From Citrobacter freundii (GTDB lineage Bacteria > Pseudomonadota > Gammaproteobacteria > Enterobacterales > Enterobacteriaceae), in contig NZ_JAALBX010000007.1 in assembly GCF_011077955.1 (NCBI RefSeq), positions 124,001-188,000 of the forward strand: DNA of 64,000 bases, written 5' to 3'. Under the pieces are notes generated by a model. It was not told where the DNA came from and did no database searches. It was given only the letters and a program-made list of their open reading frames with translations. Numbering within the stretch: position 1 is the stretch's first letter; each line of letters begins with the position of its first letter. The position numbers and the translations under genes are program-made. Shown in pieces: positions 7,973 through 17,505 of the stretch.

Positions 7973-8944
7973 TTAACCGAAGCTGAAGTAGCGCGCCGGG
8001 TTTTCCACGAAGAAATCATGCAGTAATGCTTCTCCGTCAAAACCCGCTTCCTGCGCTTCTTCAATAAACCGTGGGCGCCAGTCCGCCAGGATAAACTTCA
8101 ATCCCAGCCCGCCTTTTCCGTAATGGGCGCTCATGCTTTTGCGTGCGAAATCACCCCCTATCAGGATTTGCTTTTGATAACCCTTTTTACATAACGCCAG
8201 AATCGCTTCGGTGCGGATATGCTCGGGGTGATATTTAATCCGGCTGATCCCGTCAAAGGAAATAAATGCCCCGGTGTTGGCAAGTTGACGGTGCAGCCAG
8301 GGATCCGGATTACGATCCATATGTGCAAAACATAAGCGGGACAAATCAAGGCCCAAATTTTTAAAAATGGCGGCCTGCTCAAGGGCCATGGTGCCCATTT
8401 CCGTATGACTGTGCATCGGCGCGCTGGTGGCCTGCTGGGCGCGAACCACCACTTCCATGGTTTTACGCTCAAGCGGTGAAATCGCGTTGTAGCCGGTGCC
8501 GCACTTGACCATACCGGCGCGAAACGTCGTGCCGTCAATGCCGTCGGTCACCTCTTTACACACATGCTCCACCAGCGCATCAAGGGGGGTATTGGCAATC
8601 CACTCGGCAAACGTCTGCTCACTGCCAGGGCGCGTCGAGCTCCACAGGAAACCCTTGTTAAACCCGGCGGTGGCAATGATTTGCACCTTCTGGCGCGTCG
8701 CGATTTCTGCCACCACGTCCACCTGTCGGCCATAGTCCGGCGCGGTGGCATCATAAATTGACTGCCCGCCCGCAGCGCGGAAGTCAGCCAGTTCACGTTC
8801 CGAGGCGGCTTTATCGTCCAGCAGCAGATCCTCTTCGTGCCGTTCCTGCCAGTACGGCGGAATGCAATAAATATGATCGTGACTGTAGGTCACGCCTAGC
8901 TGCTGCGGTGCGATGTCACCGGTGAGTGTGCGAATAAACCCCAT
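7973..8944 (-). CDS. Phosphotriesterase-like lactonase (PTE/COG1735 family)
   Basis: A 323-residue binuclear-metal TIM-barrel hydrolase. Metal-site features appear in order: GVTYSHDHIYC (HxH-type, near residue 20), GMVKCGTGYN (the lysine carboxylated in the family), MHSHTEMG (His), CFAHMDRNPD (His) and LIGGDFARKS (Asp). COG1735 proteins next to UlaA-type PTS genes have been characterised elsewhere as lactonases for phosphorylated sugar lactones. That is the best guess here. It is the first gene of the seven-gene minus-strand operon ending at 3663. The length matches the family (about 320-350). Confidence 0.87.
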   Translation of the reverse strand: MGFIRTLTGDIAPQQLGVTYSHDHIYCIPPYWQERHEEDLLLDDKAASERELADFRAAGGQSIYDATAPDYGRQVDVVAEIATRQKVQIIATAGFNKGFLWSSTRPGSEQTFAEWIANTPLDALVEHVCKEVTDGIDGTTFRAGMVKCGTGYNAISPLERKTMEVVVRAQQATSAPMHSHTEMGTMALEQAAIFKNLGLDLSRLCFAHMDRNPDPWLHRQLANTGAFISFDGISRIKYHPEHIRTEAILALCKKGYQKQILIGGDFARKSMSAHYGKGGLGLKFILADWRPRFIEEAQEAGFDGEALLHDFFVENPARYFSFG

Positions 8945-8988
8945 ACGATACGCCTTGTTATCAGTGTGTTGGTCTATTCAACGTAGAA

Positions 8989-9010
8989 CTTGTACACCTG
9001 ACTGGTCAAG
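8989..9010. promoter_or_regulatory. Candidate operator upstream of the lactonase-PTS operon
   Basis: An imperfect dyad, CTTGTACACC-TG-ACTGGTCAAG, lies 45 bp upstream of the lactonase start. The arms CTTG/CAAG and ACC/GGT are symmetric, and ACTGGTCAAGTGATCA resembles the ACTGGT-type sites of GntR/HutC regulators of phosphosugar pathways. It is a plausible target of the operon's own UTRA regulator. No other strong dyad was seen between 8945 and 9128. Confidence 0.35.
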
Positions 9011-9130
9011 TGATCATGGTCGCAAAACAACCACGTCAGTACTCAGTGCTGCGAGCTGAAGCACATTTTTCAAAGGAAATAGTGATGATTCAGAAAAGTG
9101 GCTGAGGTGAAGGGTGGTATGCTAAGAAGC

Positions 9131-9188
9131 AAAAAAAGCCCGGTAACCGGGCTAAAATGGGGTTTCAGGAACCCGACAGCGTGTCGGG
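9131..9188 (-). terminator. Rho-independent terminator after ascB
   Basis: On the minus strand two hairpins follow ascB: CCCGACA/TGTCGGG (172-188 of the 9.0 kb block) and then AGCCCGGT-T-ACCGGGCT (9137-9153) followed by seven T residues. The second is a textbook intrinsic terminator. It also separates asc from the operon beginning at 8944. Confidence 0.9.
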
Positions 9189-9209
9189 AAAAATCACGGC
9201 GTTCAGGAA

Positions 9210-10646
<1,437 letters not shown>

Positions 10647-10658
10647 CTACTCCTTGAA

Positions 10659-12116
10659 TTAATTAACTTTTACTGCTTGTTCAACCTGAGGTTCCACCGC
10701 CTTTGGGTGAGCGACGTCCTCGGTGGTTTCCACCGGAATATCCTCAAAACCCAACAACAGCGTCACGAAAAATGAAATCACTACCGACAAAATCATCACC
10801 CCTACCACCCAGGCGATGCTCATGGGGTTGGTCGGGTCGAAGAATTGCACGCTGGTAAACAGCCCCGGAGACGCCATGGAATGGCTGGCAAGCCCGCCGA
10901 TGCCCGCAACCGCGCCGCAAATAAACCCGGTGATAAGGCAGGCAATCAAAGGCCGTTTCAGACGCAGCGCCACGCCGTACAGGGCCGGTTCCGAAATCCC
11001 TGCAACAATGGCGGATGCCGCGGCGGCAAGCGCCGTCTGGCGCAGTTCCGGGTTTTTGGTGCGCCAGGCAACGGCAAGAGACGAGCCGCCAAGCGAGAGG
11101 TTGGCGCCAATTTCCGAGGGCATGACCATGCCTTCTTTACCGGTTTCCGCGATGGTTTGAATAATGGTCGGCGTAAAGACGCGGTGCATCCCGGTCATGA
11201 CCAGCAGCGGCCAAATCCCACCCATAATGGCGACCGACAACCAGCCCAGGTGGCTGTGAACGGTGTACACCAGTTTTGATATACCGCTACCAATCCAGAT
11301 GCCTACCGGACCGATGAACATAATGGCGATAGGGGCGGCAATCAGCACAATCAGCATGGGTTTTAAGAAGTTTTTGGTGACCGCCGGGGTGATGCGATCC
11401 ACCCATCTTTCGATATAGGAGAGGATCCAGGTCATGCACAGCGCCGGGATCACGGTGTAGGTGTATTTCACCGCCGTGACCGGCATGCCCATAAACTCAA
11501 CATGCTGCCCCTGCGCGGCTTTGGCCATCAAATCGATAAAATTGGGATGCACCAGCACGCCCGCAATAGCGATAGCCAGGGATAAGTTGGTTTTGAATTT
11601 CAGCGCCGCCGATGCCGCTACCATAATTGGCAGGAAGAAGAAGGCGCCGTCGCCAATGGTGTTGAGAATTATCAGCGTCGAGGAGCCTTTCTCAAAGACG
11701 CCAGTCATATCCAGAATCATCGCCAGCAGCTTGAGCATGGAGCCGCCGATAATGGCCGGGATCAGCGGCGACATGGTGCCGATAAGCGCATCCAGAATTC
11801 CCGCCCCGATGCGCCGCAGCGTCAGTTTATTTTTCTGCGGCGGAAGTTTTTCGGCCACCGCGCCTTCCGGCAGCAGTTTCAGGACTTCTTCATACGCCTG
11901 AGAGACGGTGTTGCCGATAATCACCTGGCACTGGGTATCGTTGTTAACCACGCCCAGCACGCCGCTGAGACTTTTCAGTTTTGCGATGTCCGCTGCGCTG
12001 TCGTCTTTCAACACAAAGCGCAGACGGGTCATGCAGTGCGTCACCGATGCGATATTCTCCGCACCGCCAATGGCATCCACTATTGAGCGGGATACTGCTG
12101 CATAGTTTTTTGACAT
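10659..12116 (-). CDS. ascF: PTS beta-glucoside transporter EIIBC, AscF
   Basis: A 485-residue membrane permease-kinase for arbutin, salicin and cellobiose. The N-terminal EIIB domain has the phospho-cysteine in THCMTRLRFVL (near residue 28) and CQVIIGNTVSQAYEEV. The EIIC domain follows (about 100-460), with GILDALIGTMSPLIPAIIGG and MVMPSEIGANLSLGGSSLAVAW, typical of the glucose-superfamily beta-glucoside permeases. There is no IIA domain, so it depends on a IIA such as Crr. Length and sequence match E. coli AscF. It heads ascFB, divergent from ascG. Confidence 0.95.
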   Translation of the reverse strand: MSKNYAAVSRSIVDAIGGAENIASVTHCMTRLRFVLKDDSAADIAKLKSLSGVLGVVNNDTQCQVIIGNTVSQAYEEVLKLLPEGAVAEKLPPQKNKLTLRRIGAGILDALIGTMSPLIPAIIGGSMLKLLAMILDMTGVFEKGSSTLIILNTIGDGAFFFLPIMVAASAALKFKTNLSLAIAIAGVLVHPNFIDLMAKAAQGQHVEFMGMPVTAVKYTYTVIPALCMTWILSYIERWVDRITPAVTKNFLKPMLIVLIAAPIAIMFIGPVGIWIGSGISKLVYTVHSHLGWLSVAIMGGIWPLLVMTGMHRVFTPTIIQTIAETGKEGMVMPSEIGANLSLGGSSLAVAWRTKNPELRQTALAAAASAIVAGISEPALYGVALRLKRPLIACLITGFICGAVAGIGGLASHSMASPGLFTSVQFFDPTNPMSIAWVVGVMILSVVISFFVTLLLGFEDIPVETTEDVAHPKAVEPQVEQAVKVN

Positions 12117-12450
12117 GACTGATTCTCACGTAACGCCCTGCCGTTGAGTTATCGCGCAACCTGTTGGCCGACAAGTTAGCGCGTTTATATCGACAAAGTC
12201 ATTACTTTCATAGGGTTAGATAATAACGTCTTAAAGAGCTGTTTAGTTATGAAACAGCATAGGTAACCGGTTCCACATAAGGGTGGTTAAATCACAGCGG
12301 GTTTTCAACACAAACTTAATATTGATCTTTATTTTGTGATTGAGATCGCCAATAACCGTCCCCTTAACCAACGACCTTGCGAAAACTGCCGCTGCCAAAC
12401 AGGTAAAAATGTGTAGAATGAAGGAGGAATTCACCGCATGGGAAGGTTAC
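12117..12450. promoter_or_regulatory. ascF-ascG divergent control region with AscG-like operator (12262-12275)
   Basis: A 334-bp region between divergent ascF and ascG. GGTAACCGGTTCCA at 12262-12275 matches the recalled AscG operator consensus TGAAACCGGTTTCA at 11 of 14 positions, including the full AACCGGTT core. TGTGATTGAGATCGCC at 12335-12350 has one perfect CRP half-site and one degraded half, so CRP control is possible but not shown. An ascG ribosome site (GGAAGG) lies just before 12451. Confidence 0.65.
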
Positions 12451-13464
12451 ATGGCGACAATGCAGGACGTGGCAAAAAGAGCAGGCGTATCAAAGGCAAC
12501 GGTATCGCGGGTGCTCTCCGGCAAAGGCTATACCAGTGACGAGACCAAAGATCTGGTTTACAAAGCCATCGAGGAAACCGGTTATCGCCCCAACCTGCTG
12601 GCGCGAAATCTTGCGACCAATAAATCGCAGTGTATTGGCCTTGTCGTGACTAACACCCTCTACGCAGGCAGCTATTTCAGCGAACTGCTTTCTCAGGCTG
12701 CTAAAAAACTCGAAGCCAACGGGCGACAACTGATTCTGGTGGACGGCAAACACAGCGCCGAGGAAGAAAAAGCCGCTATCGATTTTCTGCTCGATTTGCG
12801 CTGCGATGCGGTGATTATTTACCCGCGTTTTATGCGTGTTGATGAGATGGACGCGCTGGTGGAAAAGCATAAGCAGCCCATCATGGTGATGAACCGTAAG
12901 TTACGCAAACACCAGAGCCATTGCATTTGCTGCGATCACCACGGCGCAAGCTTCCTGGCAACCCGGCATCTCATTGAGCGTGGGCATCGCGATATTGCTT
13001 TTATTACCGGCTCGATGGACTCTCCTACGGCTATTGATCGTCTGGCGGGCTATAAAGCGGCGTTAGCCTCAGCCGACATCCCGGTGCGCGATGCGCTTAT
13101 CGCCTTCGGCAAATGGAGTCCTGCCAGCGGCGCGCAGGCCACGGCCGGGCTGCTTGAACAACCGATCCCCTTCAGTGCGCTGGTTGCCAGTAATGATGAT
13201 ATGGCGGTCGGCGCGATGAAAACCCTCAACGAATCCGGGCTTCGCGTCCCTGCTGATGTCTCTATTATCGGTTTTGACAACATACCTACCGCGCCCTTCT
13301 TACAGCCTGCGCTGTCGAGCATAAAAGATCCGGTGAGCGAGATGATCAATGAGGTGATTGAGCGTTTGATATCGATGCTGGATGGCGGTTATTTATCGAC
13401 GAAAAGCCTGTTTTCTTCCCATCTTATTACGCGCGATTCGGTGCAGGACGGCCCCTGGCGCTAA
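12451..13464 (+). CDS. ascG: LacI-family repressor AscG
   Basis: A 337-residue repressor of ascFB. It starts MATMQDVAKRAGVSKATVSR, a canonical LacI helix-turn-helix (residues 4-25), followed by the hinge and a periplasmic-binding-protein-like effector domain (QCIGLVVTNTLYAGSYFSELL, ITGSMDSPTAIDRLAGYKAAL, SALVASNDDMAVGAM). The frame is open upstream to 12340, but the ATG at 12451 has a good Shine-Dalgarno, aligns with the family start and gives the usual length (336 in E. coli). It is divergent from the operon it controls. Confidence 0.93.
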   Translation: MATMQDVAKRAGVSKATVSRVLSGKGYTSDETKDLVYKAIEETGYRPNLLARNLATNKSQCIGLVVTNTLYAGSYFSELLSQAAKKLEANGRQLILVDGKHSAEEEKAAIDFLLDLRCDAVIIYPRFMRVDEMDALVEKHKQPIMVMNRKLRKHQSHCICCDHHGASFLATRHLIERGHRDIAFITGSMDSPTAIDRLAGYKAALASADIPVRDALIAFGKWSPASGAQATAGLLEQPIPFSALVASNDDMAVGAMKTLNESGLRVPADVSIIGFDNIPTAPFLQPALSSIKDPVSEMINEVIERLISMLDGGYLSTKSLFSSHLITRDSVQDGPWR

Positions 13465-13495
13465 CAGGGCGCGCAGAAAGGTTCTGCGCGCCCTG
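13465..13495. terminator. Long inverted repeat between convergent ascG and the aldehyde dehydrogenase gene
   Basis: A perfect 14-bp inverted repeat (CAGGGCGCGCAGAA / TTCTGCGCGCCCTG, 3-nt loop) sits immediately after the ascG stop and 21 bp beyond the aldehyde dehydrogenase stop. No T-tract follows, but the position between convergent genes suggests a bidirectional transcription end. Confidence 0.7.
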
Positions 13496-13515
13496 AGTAC
13501 GTAGGTCGAAAGCGA

Positions 13516-15036
13516 TTAGTAAAGCCCTAATGGTTTATTGTCAAAACTGACCAGGATGTTTTTCACCTGCTGGTAGTTATTGAGCGCCATTTTATGGGTT
13601 TCACGACCAATCCCGGAGTTTTTATAGCCACCGAAGGCGGCATGCGCCGGATAGAGGTGATAGCAGTTGGTCCAGACACGACCCGCTTTGATGGCGCGTC
13701 CCATACGCCAGGCGCGGTTGATATCCCGCGTCCAGACGCCTGCGCCAAGGCCAAACTGGGTATCGTTAGCCAGCGCAATTGCTTCCGCTTCGTCTTTGAA
13801 CGTGGTGATGCCGATAACCGGCCCAAAGATCTCTTCCTGGAAGCTGCGCATCTGGTTGTTGCCTTTGATAAGCGTCGGCTGAATGTAATAGCCGCTGCCC
13901 AGGGCATCTTCATGCTCAACATGCGCGCCGCCCACCAGGATCTCGCCGCCTTCTTCACGAGCGATGTTGATGTAGGACAGGATTTTATCGAACTGCTCTT
14001 CAGACGCCTGCGCGCCAATCATAGTATCGGTATCGAAGGGGTCGCCCTTACGGATACTTTCCATTTTTGCGAGCACTTTTTCGATAAACTGCGGGTAAAT
14101 CGACTCCTGAATCAGCGCACGGGAAGGACAGGTACACACTTCACCCTGGTTGAAGAAGCCCAGCACCACGCCTTCCACCGCTTTATCGATGAAATCCTGG
14201 TCGCCGTGCATCACGTCCTCAAAATAGATATTCGGGGACTTACCGCCAAGCTCAACGGTACTCGGAATGATATTCTCCGCCGCGCAAGACAGGATATGGC
14301 GGCCAATCGGCGTAGAACCAGTGAAGGCGATTTTTTCAATGCGTTTGCTGCGCGCCAGCGCTTCGCCCGCTTCTTCGCCAAAACCGTGAACCACGTTTAG
14401 CACCCCTTTCGGCAGCAAATCGCCAATGGTTTCCATCAGCACGCAGATGCTCAGCGGCGTTTGTTCTGCGGGCTTTAATACCACACAGTTTCCGGCTGCC
14501 AGCGCCGGCGCCAGTTTCCAGGCCGCCATCAGGATGGGGAAGTTCCAGGGGATGATTTGTCCCACAACACCCAGCGGTTCGTAGATATGATACGCCACGG
14601 TAGTATGGTCGATTTCCGCCGCCGTCCCTTCCTGGGCGCGAATACAGCCCGCGAAATAGCGGAAGTGATCCACCGCGAGCGGCAGGTCTGCCCCTAAGGT
14701 TTCGCGAATCGGTTTGCCGTTGTCCCAGGTTTCGGTCAGGGCGAGCTTCTCAAGGTTTTCTTCAATTCGGTCGGCAATCGCCAGCAACACATTAGAACGC
14801 TCTTGCACGCTGGTTTTACCCCACGCCTCTGCCGCGGCATGTGCGGCATCAAGCGCGCGCTCAATATCTTGTGCGTCTGAGCGCGGGAATTCCGCCACCA
14901 CTTTTCCCGTAACCGGGGAGGTGTCAGAGAAATACTTGCCTGAGACAGGCTCAACAAATTCACCGCCAATATAGTTGCCATAACGCTCACGGAAAGTCAC
15001 TTTGGCGCCTGGCTGGTCAGGATGGGCATATTTCAT
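13516..15036 (-). CDS. NAD(P)+-dependent aldehyde dehydrogenase (AldB/ExaC/AcoD type)
   Basis: A 506-residue ALDH oxidising acetaldehyde or similar short aldehydes. [16 protein letters not shown] and [15 protein letters not shown] mark the cofactor site, [12 protein letters not shown] the general-base Glu and [13 protein letters not shown] the catalytic Cys. The C-terminal [29 protein letters not shown] is typical of the ExaC/AldB branch. A strong GAGGACA ribosome site precedes the ATG. It is divergent from an AcoR-like activator and preceded by a -24/-12 promoter, so it is probably induced by aldehyde, alcohol or acetoin. E. coli AldB is similar but not identical, so I leave the symbol blank. 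Confidence 0.9.
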   Translation of the reverse strand: MKYAHPDQPGAKVTFRERYGNYIGGEFVEPVSGKYFSDTSPVTGKVVAEFPRSDAQDIERALDAAHAAAEAWGKTSVQERSNVLLAIADRIEENLEKLALTETWDNGKPIRETLGADLPLAVDHFRYFAGCIRAQEGTAAEIDHTTVAYHIYEPLGVVGQIIPWNFPILMAAWKLAPALAAGNCVVLKPAEQTPLSICVLMETIGDLLPKGVLNVVHGFGEEAGEALARSKRIEKIAFTGSTPIGRHILSCAAENIIPSTVELGGKSPNIYFEDVMHGDQDFIDKAVEGVVLGFFNQGEVCTCPSRALIQESIYPQFIEKVLAKMESIRKGDPFDTDTMIGAQASEEQFDKILSYINIAREEGGEILVGGAHVEHEDALGSGYYIQPTLIKGNNQMRSFQEEIFGPVIGITTFKDEAEAIALANDTQFGLGAGVWTRDINRAWRMGRAIKAGRVWTNCYHLYPAHAAFGGYKNSGIGRETHKMALNNYQQVKNILVSFDNKPLGLY

Positions 15037-15082
15037 TGTAATGTCCTCTGATTATGATGTTGTAGGGTAAGGCCTCTCTCCA

Positions 15083-15101
15083 TAAGCAGTTCTTATGCCA
15101 A
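15083..15101 (-). promoter_or_regulatory. Sigma-54 (-24/-12) promoter of the aldehyde dehydrogenase gene
   Basis: On the minus strand TTGGCATAAGAACTGCTTA has the invariant GG (15099-15098) and GC (15087-15086) separated by exactly 10 nt, as required for RpoN. It lies about 47 bp upstream of the dehydrogenase start, predicting a transcript beginning near 15075. The divergent regulator is a sigma-54 activator, which supports the call. Confidence 0.85.
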
Positions 15102-15195
15102 TTTCGCTGTCGCGTTAATAAACTTTTTTTACCTTTAATATTCAGAGGGATAAATATTGACCTGTCGCGAAGTGTCCCGGGCATTCCTGGAACTG

Positions 15196-15212
15196 TGTTG
15201 CACATCGCAACA
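15196..15212. promoter_or_regulatory. Palindromic upstream activator site for the AcoR-like regulator
   Basis: TGTTGC-ACATC-GCAACA is a perfect 6+6 palindrome about 95 bp upstream of the -24 element, the usual distance for an enhancer site. Related half-sites (TGTCGC at 15163, TGCGACA at 15215, TGCAACA near 15239) flank it. This suggests co-operative binding of several dimers and probable autoregulation of the divergent gene. Confidence 0.7.
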
Positions 15213-15265
15213 GATGCGACACTTTGATGCTACATATATGCAACACACGCGACGCGGAGAGGATA

Positions 15266-17023
15266 ATGTCACGCAGAATCGGATCACACGATATCGACCT
15301 CAGCGCTACCCGCCAGGTACTCCCGGGCCTGGTGAGCGACTCCTGGTTGCGCTCTGAGCGCTCCGGTTTGCGCCGCGATGATGAAGCGGCCCCCCTGCTT
15401 CCGCTTGCCGATTTGAATCACGCCCGCGCGCAAAATGCCTGGATTTCCCGTCAGGCGCGCCCACAGTTGGACAGCCTGCTGCCCATGCTGAAAACCAGCC
15501 CGTCGATAATTGTGATGTCTGATGCCCAGGGCCTGGTGCTCGATACGCTGGGCAACCAGGATTTCCTCCATCAGGCCCAGCGCTTTGCCCTTCAACCGGG
15601 CAGTCTTTGGGGCGAGAAGGCGCGCGGCACCAATGCTATTGGCACGGCGCTGGTGATCGGTGATTTCTGTGAAGTGGCAGGAGAGCAACATTTTCTTAGT
15701 CATAACGCCGGGCTTTACTGCGCCGCAACGCCAATTTTTAGCCCGGATGGCAGTATTGCCGGCGCGCTCGATCTCTCTACGCCGGCAAGCCATCCGGGAC
15801 GTGACGCCGTCACGTTAATTCGACGCGTGGTGAATCGTATTGAGCACGACTGGACATGCAGTATGCTCAATAAAGACCGCTGGCTGCTGCGTTTTCATGC
15901 GGAACACAGCCCTGATAATGAAATGGTGATGGTGTTTAGCGACGACATATTAACCGGCGCAAACCGGTGTGCGATGCAGGAGTTTGGCCTGACGCCTGCG
16001 AGCATCGGCACGCTCGCCTGGCACTCGCTGTTTTCACAACGACCCGGCCACCATTCCGCCCCTGTTGAGGCGCGCAATCAGCGTCGTTATCAGGCGCGTC
16101 TGCAAACCCACACAATGGCGCGGGTAACGGCGCCGCCGGTTCAGGAAGCCGTGCATCCCCAGGCGCTACGCTTGCTTAATGCCGGGATCGCTTTGTGTAT
16201 TACCGGTGAAACCGGCAGCGGGAAAGAACATTTATGCCGCGCGCTACACCAGCAAAGCAAGTGGTGCAACGGCGCGTTTGTCGCCATAAACTGTGCGGCC
16301 GTGCCGGAAAACCTGATTGAATCAGAACTGTTCGGCTATGTGCCAGGCGCGTTTACCGGCGCGAATCCTAAAGGTTATGAAGGCAAGCTGCGCGAAGCCA
16401 ACAACGGCGTATTGTTTCTGGATGAGATAGGCGATATGCCCCTTGCCATGCAAACCCGATTGTTGCGCGTGCTTCAGGAAAAATGCGTTACCCCGCTTGG
16501 CGGCAACGGGCGACACAATGTGAATTTCGCACTGGTGTGCGCCACTCACCGGGATTTACAGAAGTGTGTGGAGCAAGGCAGTTTCCGCGAAGATTTGCTC
16601 TACCGCATCCAGGAATTCCAGCTTCGATTGCCGCCGCTGCGTGAAAAAGCCGATTTAGCCGCTTTTATTTTAACGCTCTGGGGGCAACTGGGCGGCACGT
16701 CCCGTCGCATCACCCTTTCAGACACATTACTGAGTACCCTCTCCCGCCTGCCCTGGCCGGGTAATGTGCGCCAGTTGTTGAGCTTCTTAAAAGTGTTGCT
16801 GGCGCTGTATGAAGACGGCGATGTGATTGAAGAACTGACGCTGCCAGACGGTATCGTCTGCCCGGGTCTGGGTATGACCACGACGTGCGCTACCCCGGTC
16901 ACGCCGCCCGATGAAGTGACTGCGCTGCGCGAAAGCAACGGCAATATGGCACAGGCGGCTCGTCAGTTGGGTATTTCTCGCAGCACGCTTTACCGGCGCT
17001 TGCAGCGCCGGAATGCCAGTTAA
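15266..17023 (+). CDS. AcoR-like sigma-54-dependent transcriptional activator
   Basis: A 585-residue enhancer-binding protein. The N-terminal GAF-like sensor region (about 60-200) is followed by an AAA+ domain with Walker A GETGSGKEHL, the sigma-54 loop GAFTGA, and Walker B GVLFLDEIGDM. The C-terminal Fis-type helix-turn-helix is NMAQAARQLGISRSTLYRRL. The frame extends 14 codons further up, but the ATG at 15266 has GGAGAGG just upstream. AcoR proteins activate acetoin or aldehyde catabolism. The divergent aldehyde dehydrogenase with a -24/-12 promoter is the evident target. An exact matS site lies inside the gene. The stop codon overlaps the rhodanese stop (TTAA, 17020-17023). Confidence 0.92.
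   Translation: MSRRIGSHDIDLSATRQVLPGLVSDSWLRSERSGLRRDDEAAPLLPLADLNHARAQNAWISRQARPQLDSLLPMLKTSPSIIVMSDAQGLVLDTLGNQDFLHQAQRFALQPGSLWGEKARGTNAIGTALVIGDFCEVAGEQHFLSHNAGLYCAATPIFSPDGSIAGALDLSTPASHPGRDAVTLIRRVVNRIEHDWTCSMLNKDRWLLRFHAEHSPDNEMVMVFSDDILTGANRCAMQEFGLTPASIGTLAWHSLFSQRPGHHSAPVEARNQRRYQARLQTHTMARVTAPPVQEAVHPQALRLLNAGIALCITGETGSGKEHLCRALHQQSKWCNGAFVAINCAAVPENLIESELFGYVPGAFTGANPKGYEGKLREANNGVLFLDEIGDMPLAMQTRLLRVLQEKCVTPLGGNGRHNVNFALVCATHRDLQKCVEQGSFREDLLYRIQEFQLRLPPLREKADLAAFILTLWGQLGGTSRRITLSDTLLSTLSRLPWPGNVRQLLSFLKVLLALYEDGDVIEELTLPDGIVCPGLGMTTTCATPVTPPDEVTALRESNGNMAQAARQLGISRSTLYRRLQRRNAS
15801..15813. other. matS site (MatP binding, Ter macrodomain)
   Basis: GTGACGCCGTCAC is an exact match to the matS consensus GTGACRNYGTCAC. 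It falls within the coding sequence of the AcoR-like gene, which is common for matS sites. A second exact site occurs at 53432. Confidence 0.8.
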
Positions 17024-17409
17024 GCGAATGGCAGCTCTTCATCCGCCCAGCCGCTTATTCCCCCGGGCATCACTTTGACGTAGCGCCCCTGGTTGGCAAG
17101 GATCACCGCTGCCCGGTCGGCGCCGTTGCAATGCGGCCCGGCGCAGTACACCACAAACAGGGTTTCCTGCGGCCATTGCGCCATGCGCTCCGGTGTCATT
17201 TCCCTGTGCGGCAGAAAAATCGCACCGGGAATATGGCGACGAGCGAAGGTCGTTTCATTACCTACCACGTGCAGCAGGACGAAATCCGCTTCTCCCTGGC
17301 TTATGGCATGGTGCACATCGGCACAATCCGTCTCGAAACGTAAACGCTGCTGATAATGTGCTGCTACCTGTTGTGGGTCTGCGGGTGGAAAGTCAGTGAC
17401 AAAGGTCAT
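17020..17409 (-). CDS. Rhodanese-like domain protein
   Basis: A 129-residue single-domain rhodanese. The N-terminal portion includes LLHVVGNETTFARRHIPGAIFLPHREM, the CH2A-like segment. The active loop is VYCAGPHCNGADRAA with the catalytic Cys in YCAGPHCNGA. It probably carries a sulfur or other anionic group as a thiosulfate sulfurtransferase-like protein. It is transcribed divergently from ftrA, a pairing common in enterobacteria by my recollection, so FtrA may regulate it. Its stop overlaps that of the convergent AcoR-like gene. Confidence 0.87.
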   Translation of the reverse strand: MTFVTDFPPADPQQVAAHYQQRLRFETDCADVHHAISQGEADFVLLHVVGNETTFARRHIPGAIFLPHREMTPERMAQWPQETLFVVYCAGPHCNGADRAAVILANQGRYVKVMPGGISGWADEELPFA

Positions 17410-17427
17410 GGGTATTGCTCCTGTTGG

Positions 17428-17437
17428 GTGTTAACAC
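17428..17437. promoter_or_regulatory. Palindrome in the rhodanese-ftrA divergent promoter region
   Basis: GTGTTAACAC is a perfect 10-bp palindrome about 20 bp from the rhodanese start and about 70 bp from ftrA. It is a candidate FtrA operator on position alone. The FtrA binding site is not known to me. Confidence 0.25.
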
Positions 17438-17505
17438 TACTCTAACTTTCTCGTGCCTTCGGGGCTGCGTCCGGAACTGACAGAAATCGCCAGGATAATG
17501 ACAAT

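Noticed and set aside
8877-8893. GTGAC-N5-GTCAC palindrome resembling matS
   Set aside because: The spacer is 5 nt rather than 3, so it does not fit the matS consensus. It lies in coding sequence of the lactonase gene.
12571-12590. AAACCGGTTAT inside ascG resembling an AscG operator
   Set aside because: It encodes the conserved E-T-G-Y segment of the LacI-type hinge, so the match is explained by codons.
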